Shown here: one piece after another, positions 61,401 to 64,000 of the stretch
Layout of the letters: every line of letters starts with the position of its first letter
Numbering within the stretch: position 1 is the first letter of the stretch
Assembly (NCBI GenBank): GCA_029204225.1
Contig: CM055100.1
Location: 33,633,645 to 33,697,644, forward strand
Length of the DNA stretch: 64,000 nt
Reading direction: 5' to 3'
Origin: Diphasiastrum complanatum
Lineage: Eukaryota; Streptophyta; Lycopodiopsida; Lycopodiales; Lycopodiaceae
Notes under the pieces: generated by a model
What the model was told of the DNA's origin: nothing
Database searches by the model: none
What the model saw: only the letters and a program-made list of their open reading frames with translations
Translations under genes and position numbers: made by a program

Positions 61401-64000
61401 TGATTAGTTTTTTGTCGATTGTCATTTATTTGACTCCCTTGACTACCACATGTATCGGAAGTTGGCTCATCCAATTGACCATCGTCTGCATTTGAAATTT
61501 GCTCATCCAACTGGTCAAAATTTGCATCTTCGGATGAACTCTGGTCTTCTATATTTCAATTAGAACTCTTGCCATCTACAGAACCTTAGTCAAATCGGCT
61601 AAGTGTATGCTTGTTCATGCCGCACTTCCAAAAGCTCATATCAAAATAAAGCTCAAAAGAAGAGGGATTCCATCATTGACAGTGTGAAATACATGGATTC
61701 ATGTGATGGGGCACATGAGACCAAGCAAGATCAAATCCCAAGGCCCACATTCACAAAGCGGAAAAAGAGATGGAGCCCAAGTTCACTCAAATTCAAATGA
61801 GCCAAAAGGTTCCATAAAATGATGTCTAATGCCTACTTATAGACAAGGCCCTTGTCTTAACTAAACATAACTATTTTGAACTCTAGCTAGGCATTGTTAG
61901 CCCTTGTTGAAATTTAAATCTTCTTTATGCCCTTTTTCGCTTGTTATCCTCTTTTAAGGCACTTTGAGGGGTCTAAAGAGAGAACCACCTTCATGATTAG
62001 GCCCAACAAAGCTTATGATGGATAATATTAATCCCTTCTGAACACCTACATATTAAACATAATTGACAATAGCCGGATGGCCACGAAGGTGGATCACTCG
62101 AAGAAGATGGGTGACAGGTCATTCAAAACACTAACAATGGGTCGAATTCGCCTCATATCACTTGTTGGAGGTTAAGAGTTAATGTTGTGTGTTGGAGGTT
62201 AGACAAACAAACCACGCTTATCATAGTTGGTCAATTGAGACACGCGCACGCGCACACATACAAACACACAACAATAACTCTTAGTTTGATACTCTATTGT
62301 TACATTTAGTAGATGCACTAAACCCCCACGCAACCTGGGAGCCATATTGTTGAACTAATGTCTCTCTTTAGTATTTAAAAGATAAATGCATAATGCTATT
62401 TTTCATCTCACATAGATCAAAAAGTAACTAGTTAATGTAAAACTGTTTTTTTGCATAAGGCATACAGATTATCAGTACCAGCACCATGTACCCGTTTGAT
62501 ACAATGATACGTTTAAATGGTATGCAAGATAACTGACAACATAGAGAGGCGATACGTAAACACACACAAATGTGTGCATTGTGCATACGCACATGTGATA
62601 TCCATAGCATGAAGTGTCGTGAACTACGTAAATTCTAAAAATCACACAAGTTTATGACATAAAAATATCCACACATCTATGAAAACAAATGTATGACATT
62701 CTGCTACCATTAGTAATCATGCATGTAAGCTAGGAATAATTGTCATGCTTAGATGTATATATGTAACATGTCTATACAGAAACCATATACCTACTTGTAA
62801 GCATGTCTCCTTTATGCCATTTCGACCTTCTAAGATTCCAGCTTCTTTGATGGGCTCCTGAAAGAACCAGTTTCACAGAGTTTCCCACCTCTAAGTATTG
62901 AAGTTTCGAAAGGCATTCTTGCCTACTGGAAAAAATAATATTAACAAATAGTACAAAAGTCTAAGCAAGAAACACTCACCAAGTTCCTGACTGGAGGCAA
63001 GCATACAACGAGGTCCACGTCACTGTTAGGAAGTGCTAAACCAGTTGCATTTGAACCAAAAAGCTTTGTGCGAGACCTTGGCCAAAGAACTTGCAATGCA
63101 TGTGTGACCTTCTTCGTAGCCAATGTGACATAAGGCTTTCGTATCAGATTCTCAGCAGTAACCTAAGTTGTCAAAGCCATACAGGTCCAATTACCACTCT
63201 AGATTCTACTTAAGTTACTTAACACATATAAAGCATCAAGCATAATGTCCTAAGCACCGTAATACCCCAAAAAATATGGACTTCAAGATTGAAGAGATTA
63301 CTATAAGCATGTCTTGTTGTTCAGGTGCACTATTGAAGCAACTCACAATGGCCACATCAACAAAATTTATCTTCTGAAAATATTGATTACATTCTGAATG
63401 AACACAACTGTAGGATAAAGTCCTCGTAGTGCCTCCACTAACTATACCTGAACATACCCAGGCACATAATTCACCTAAAATCTAGTGTTTGCTCTCTAGT
63501 TCAGATATTTTACCTACATTACCTGGAGGCAAAAGGCTTCAATTTCTTTGTGAAGATCATTTTGAATCCTGGATAGAGTCAATTGCAATGCTGGATCACT
63601 GTTGTATAGTAAGCCTGCCTGCACAGGCAGTGCAACATCTGGCTGCATGACAAACATCGTTGATTAATAGACAGTCTTCAAATAACAATGATATAAATGA
63701 TGGCTTCATTGGTTAGCATGAATTGGTAAAACTTTCCCAAAAGAAAAGCTAACCAAAACATCACATAAAGCATGCTTACATGTTCTTGTTCAACTGCCAA
63801 TGGTGGAATGGAAAGTAGACGTTCATAAAGTAAGGTCCCAGACAAAGTATGAACCGGTGGTGTACTTGTAATGCATCTATCTCTCCAGCGACTTCCAGCT
63901 TCAGATTTTAGATTCTTCCATTGGATTTCTTGAGTCTCAAAGTCCTGCTTGTTGCTCCAATTTGTCAAGCCCCAGTGTCGAGGACTAGAGCTTCCTGAAC
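37362..64000 (-). CDS. MEE44: TRF4/5-type nucleotidyltransferase, MEE44-like (3' part, 12 coding exons, 5' end outside window)
   Basis: Predicted template-independent RNA nucleotidyltransferase of the TRF4/5 class, which adds nucleotides to RNA 3' ends. Coding exons in transcript order: >64000-63780, 63642-63523, 63162-62980, 62857-62795, 59211-59140, 53912-53634, 44359-44240, 44120-44058, 42825-42785, 42613-42536, 41016-40932, 37490-37362, giving 483 C-terminal residues and a TAA stop. Catalytic motif: [19 protein letters not shown] (GS then DxD). The probable third Asp is in LVQLDISF. The PAP/25A-associated part runs [19 protein letters not shown], then [14 protein letters not shown]. The nucleotide-recognition motif is [19 protein letters not shown] match it from memory to Arabidopsis MEE44 (embryo-arrest gene). 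The N-terminal half of the protein should lie beyond 64000. All GT-AG junctions keep frame. The 9.3-kb intron 44360-53633 holds a copia element. Family is sure; the symbol is likely, not certain. Confidence 0.92.
38446..39692 (+). mobile_element. hAT-like element with BED-finger gene, in MEE44-like intron
   Basis: The left end CATAGAACCCAC, followed by GAACCGTGG repeats, matches the 14396-14675 MITE; an untranslated leader and then a coding region follow. No right terminus (expected ...TTCTATG with GGTTC words) or target duplication is found downstream, so the element looks 3'-truncated and lacks a transposase catalytic core. It lies in the intron 37491-40931, opposite in strand to the host gene. 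Confidence 0.7.
39017..39466 (+). pseudogene. BED zinc-finger, proline-rich protein (hAT N-terminal part)
   Basis: A 149-codon ORF. Residues about 20-60 hold a BED-type finger as in hAT transposases: [20 protein letters not shown], then [17 protein letters not shown] (CX2C...H...HxC). Residues 110-149 are a Pro-rich tract. A TAG at 39464-39466 (likely from CAG) closes it. The same frame continues with [15 protein letters not shown] and on to [11 protein letters not shown], then stops at about 39693. The hAT catalytic and dimerisation domains are absent. Confidence 0.7.
39700..40931. other. MEE44-like intron, remainder
   Basis: No further exon, repeat or second terminus of the BED element is seen. 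Confidence 0.4.
40932..41016 (-). CDS. MEE44: MEE44-like exon k, nucleotide-recognition motif
   Basis: Acceptor TTACAG, donor GTAAGC. Its first base completes Ser; then 28 codons read [20 protein letters not shown] and [17 protein letters not shown] is the nucleotide-recognition motif of TRF4/5-type enzymes. Confidence 0.95.
41017..42535. other. MEE44-like intron, no other feature
   Basis: GT-AG intron of 1.5 kb on the minus strand; no repeats recognised. Confidence 0.6.
42536..42613 (-). CDS. MEE44: MEE44-like exon j
   Basis: Acceptor TTAG, donor GTATGC; one base, 25 codons and two bases. Encodes [20 protein letters not shown] then RDRFH. The FDPRQM...G..IY pattern is the family's beta region before the recognition motif. 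Confidence 0.92.
42785..42825 (-). CDS. MEE44: MEE44-like exon i (41 nt)
   Basis: Acceptor TTGCAG, donor GTAAGA; 13 codons plus GG. Encodes [13 protein letters not shown] and most of a Gly codon, the helix typical of PAP/25A-associated domains. Confidence 0.93.
43781..43950. mobile_element. Partial copy of the 180-590 MITE family
   Basis: Shares the order CACGTTCCG, GATCG..., TCCCnTTA, TTTCCCnGATCG and GCCAATATGGGTATCAT with 190-300. The right end is not recognised. It sits in the 1.2-kb intron 42826-44057, close to exon h. Confidence 0.6.
44058..44120 (-). CDS. MEE44: MEE44-like exon h
   Basis: A 63-nt exon (21 codons, phase 0), acceptor TTGCAG, donor GTACAA, encoding [20 protein letters not shown] and Q. 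The first half matches the family; the second half looks divergent compared with what I remember. Confidence 0.88.
44240..44359 (-). CDS. MEE44: MEE44-like exon g
   Basis: Acceptor CAG, donor GTAAGC, 40 codons in phase 0: [20 protein letters not shown], then [20 protein letters not shown]. This is the start of the helical PAP-associated region. It sits only 279 bp from the target duplication of the copia element in the preceding intron. Confidence 0.94.
44643..45044 (+). repeat. Left LTR of the copia element, 402 bp
   Basis: Begins TGTTGAAGAG, ends AATCTTCA, bordered on the left by ATTGC. Contains an 8-C run where the right LTR has 7. Confidence 0.96.
45045..45059 (+). promoter_or_regulatory. 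Primer-binding site, initiator tRNA-Met type
   Basis: TGGTATCAGAGCAGG starts directly after the left LTR and is complementary to the 3' end of plant initiator tRNA-Met, with one C fewer than the usual GAGCCAGG. It primes minus-strand DNA synthesis. Confidence 0.92.
45514..49269 (+). CDS. Copia gag-pol polyprotein (1251 codons, RNase H frameshifted)
   Basis: Approximate residue positions. Gag 1-250 ([18 protein letters not shown] near the start); zinc knuckle [14 protein letters not shown] about 254-267; protease [14 protein letters not shown] about 312-325; HHCC pre-integrase domain [10 protein letters not shown]...CEACALGKQ about 445-490; integrase with Asp in HSDLCGPM, Asp in LRSDKGGEY and Glu in [14 protein letters not shown] with [10 protein letters not shown] and the active site [10 protein letters not shown] about 1057-1066; start of RNase H DSDWAG about 1221. 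The frame then shifts and stops at 49269, losing the rest of RNase H. The residue after the integrase Glu is Trp (TGG) where this family nearly always has Arg (AGG). The 469-bp leader 45045-45513 has no ORF of note. Confidence 0.95.
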   Translation: MASLGESLLGESSKLDGTNYRVWKFKIANILMDKNCWEVMTCTEPVPTSDPELKDYMNRRHKAHRIINLFVKDNIIPHICNARDAVDAWTILKSMFETVDSAKLVYLQNRLHTLKMEAGATIGDHITKVKDLLDQLASVGEKVSDRSIIPIVLNSLSFNYQDYVMSLSAREKLPTFGELCGLLLQEEMRRKNLSEREDNPELAFASKKKQNFQKKGKGKKKNSKQSLEQQVSKLQVGEESSTNSSSTPKRKGNCNYCGKYGHFAFECRKKQSDQKKGKNQQSHFVDKVAEEEQSGVLELFTAALSSESTFGGWYIDSGASKHMTPHRDWFSTYEETEDGQHVCLGDNSTRMVRGKGTVAIQLSSGEVKEIKSVLHVPGLAKNLLSVGAITKQNMVVEFNDSKCLVKDKDQNFKVVAKGMQERGLYKLFTTIPSQEALSARDTNRDKLWHERYGHLSYKSLQVLNRHKMVVDLPSIKSSSDTCEACALGKQQIPKEKATRAKGILELVHSDLCGPMQVKSAGGAYYLMTFVDDFSRKVWVYFLKLKSEAFKYFKQWKAMVENHTGKRLKTLRSDKGGEYISDEFKDLCKACGIKRQFTTPHTPQQNGVAEWKNRSIVECARSMLKAKGLPNSFWAEAVATAVFLLNRSPTKAVEGITPEEAYSGNKPKVGSLRVFGCTAYAHIPKDLRKKLDAKSVKCVFLGYSEGEKGYVLYDLENRRKILSRDVIFDEEHAPKIQEQEKEGITEFIPLIDSTDEDSSQESCKPQVQEQQQEIEPTSSRPLFGQVTEAEVGDKRKTKTVPWDTWSPSTSPTARKKLPRWYWETIKEGQMIEEGESSEQGVRRSLRSHERQETNFALMSTILNADEPQFFHEAVREKVWQHAMQEEYDSIVKKDTWELTTLPEGKQPIGCKWVYKTKFHANGTVDKYKARLVAKGYAQQEGLDYDETFAPVAKMTSIRTVLAIASYFDWDVHQMDVKSAFLNGHLQEEVYMEQPQGFEITGKENLVCRLRKALYGLKHAPRAWYSRIDEYFSRQGFETSKSDCNLYVFREGEDFVVVVLYVDDLLITGSNKKLIACVKKNLSNEFEMKDLGLLHYCLGVEVWKGKRCLFISQAKYAQKLLKRFNMQESKPISTPMDASNKPSKDDGPAFADETLYRQLVGSLIYLTTTRPDIAYAVGIASQYMCKPTEAHWKAAKRILRYVRGTVTYGIGYTDDGNLQLEGYSDSDWAGERRSEIDDRLLFQPRFRGYIVVQ
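49130..49647 (+). pseudogene. Frameshifted RNase H and 3' end of copia pol
   Basis: From about 49205 a second frame continues the domain: [40 protein letters not shown], then [16 protein letters not shown] single missing C in AACCAGTC near 49441 shifts the frame again; the third frame reads [20 protein letters not shown], then DIFTKPLSK and a stop beside the polypurine tract. Both changes are one- or two-base indels. Confidence 0.9.
49638..49647 (+). promoter_or_regulatory. Polypurine tract of the copia element
   Basis: TTAAGGGGGGG immediately upstream of the right LTR; the plus-strand primer in reverse transcription. Confidence 0.92.
49648..50048 (+). repeat. Right LTR of the copia element, 401 bp
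   Basis: Begins TGTTGAAGAG, ends AATCTTCA, followed by ATTGC. Differences from the left LTR: CTTCTTGG for CTTTTTGG, one C fewer in the C-run, GCAATTC for GCAAATC, and GATAGTT for GATATTT. Confidence 0.96.
50054..51789. other. MEE44-like intron, no gene seen
   Basis: Contains CCGGAACGCAATTTC (about 50250) and ATTCCCGGATTGCATTCC (about 50840), which recall the MITE palindromic words. They may be the eroded ends of one element of about 600 bp; no target duplication was found. Confidence 0.3.
51790..52720. repeat. Nested tandem repeats (about 300-bp and 135-bp spacings)
   Basis: Landmark words recur. GGGATCCTTGTGCACATCCG / GAGATCTATGTGCCCCTTC / GAGATCTATGTGCACCTCC occur at about 51837, 51970 and 52268. 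The AGCAAAC..CTATGGGACAC word recurs at about 52170, 52479 and 52614. Copies diverge by about 15-20 percent by eye. Non-coding, in the large intron between exons f and g. Confidence 0.8.
53112..53177. repeat. Short tandem repeat, about 26-bp unit
   Basis: GTGTTCTCATAAGATAACAT then TCAACA is followed at once by a copy with CTTGTAAG, then a partial GTGTTCAA. Intronic. Confidence 0.8.
53634..53912 (-). CDS. MEE44: MEE44-like exon f, third catalytic Asp
   Basis: Acceptor ATGCAG, donor GTAAGA, 93 codons in phase 0. Opens with [17 protein letters not shown] and closes with [20 protein letters not shown] and L. The Asp in LDISF is the likely third metal ligand. Between them is a roughly 60-residue variable loop rich in Asp, Ser and Thr. 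Confidence 0.93.
53913..59139. other. MEE44-like 5.2-kb intron, unassigned
   Basis: No exon, LTR or MITE ends recognised. The part 56400-56700 weakly resembles 59880-60150 (matching order of GCAATGGC.ACTA/ACTC and a CATCTCCT word), perhaps two old copies of one unidentified repeat. Confidence 0.35.
59140..59211 (-). CDS. MEE44: MEE44-like exon e
   Basis: A 72-nt exon (24 codons, phase 0), donor GTAAGC, encoding [20 protein letters not shown] and ENTA. It stands alone between a 3.6-kb and a 5.2-kb intron and is found only because the family sequence predicts it. Confidence 0.93.
59212..62794. other. MEE44-like 3.6-kb intron with dispersed direct repeats
   Basis: AAGCTCATATCAAAA.GAAGCT followed by CAAAAGAAGAG occurs at about 60370, 60523 and 61631. 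The block GTTCACTCAAAT...GAGCCAAAAG, then TAGGCATTGTTAGCCCTT, then ACTTTGAGGGGTCTAAAGA appears at about 60950-61120 and again at about 61775-61980. So a unit of 400 bp or more is present at least twice in direct orientation. No coding capacity recognised. Confidence 0.65.
62795..62857 (-). CDS. MEE44: MEE44-like exon d
   Basis: A 63-nt exon (21 codons, phase 0) between a TTTCAG acceptor and a GTAGGT donor. Encodes [20 protein letters not shown] and Q, which joins without a gap to the preceding VRNL and the following HAARYL. Confidence 0.94.
62980..63162 (-). CDS. MEE44: MEE44-like exon c, catalytic DxD exon
   Basis: Acceptor TTAG, donor GTGAGT, 61 codons in phase 0. Encodes [19 protein letters not shown] followed by [20 protein letters not shown]. 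The GS pair and the DVD metal-binding carboxylates of the nucleotidyltransferase fold are intact, so this copy looks catalytically competent. Confidence 0.95.
63523..63642 (-). CDS. MEE44: MEE44-like exon b
   Basis: Acceptor GCAG, donor GTAATG, exactly 40 codons in phase 0: [20 protein letters not shown], then [20 protein letters not shown]. This is the helix leading into the catalytic domain. Confidence 0.92.
63780..64000 (-). CDS. MEE44: MEE44-like exon a (5' partial)
   Basis: Open to the window edge; reads [18 protein letters not shown], later [20 protein letters not shown] and [20 protein letters not shown], then EH, and ends at a GTAAGC donor in phase 0. Encodes the Arg/Ser-rich linker just before the nucleotidyltransferase domain. 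The exon may start well beyond the window. Confidence 0.82.

Overview
The window is nuclear DNA of a vascular, probably seed, plant. It holds two spliced, conserved plant genes on the minus strand, both with very long introns, in AT-rich sequence packed with plant-type retrotransposons (Ty1/copia, Ty3/gypsy, LINE), hAT-like MITEs and CT, GA, TA and TG microsatellites. There are no bacterial operons or CRISPR arrays. I cannot name the species. Kilobase-sized TE-filled introns would fit a gymnosperm or an early-diverging angiosperm, but that is only a guess.

Gene 1 (positions 15733 down to 2522, minus) is EAF6, the small coiled-coil subunit of NuA4-type histone acetyltransferase complexes. I rebuilt it by hand from six coding exons; all junctions keep frame and obey GT-AG, giving 161 residues. 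Its second intron is 11.3 kb and contains an LTR element of 1.9 kb, an LTR remnant, a LINE 3' end and several MITEs.

Gene 2 (from beyond 64000 down to 37362, minus) is the 3' half of a TRF4/5-type nucleotidyltransferase (non-canonical poly(A)/uridyl polymerase fold), which I match from memory to the plant MEE44 family. Twelve coding exons give the last 483 residues, including the GS...DVD catalytic motif, a third Asp and the nucleotide-recognition motif. A 9.3-kb intron of this gene carries a young, nearly complete Ty1/copia element (44643-50048) in the opposite orientation. It has TG..CA LTRs of 402 and 401 bp, a 5-bp ATTGC target duplication, an initiator-Met primer site and a 1251-codon gag-pol ORF. 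Two small indels break its RNase H.

Between the genes, 16.9-30 kb is a graveyard of degenerate copia and gypsy pieces on both strands, and 30-37 kb is mostly unassigned. Inside the 3.4-kb intron at 37491-40931 is a hAT-like element (38446 onward) encoding a BED zinc-finger, proline-rich protein. Its left end is shared with an 8-bp-TSD MITE inside the EAF6 intron (14396-14675), which links a coding element to a deletion derivative.

The most distinctive theme is a set of short hAT-like elements, each with its own CpG-rich palindromic word in subterminal positions (for example GGAACGTTCC, GAATCGCGATTC, AAACGCGTTT, GGACGCG). Four have recognisable 8-bp target duplications.
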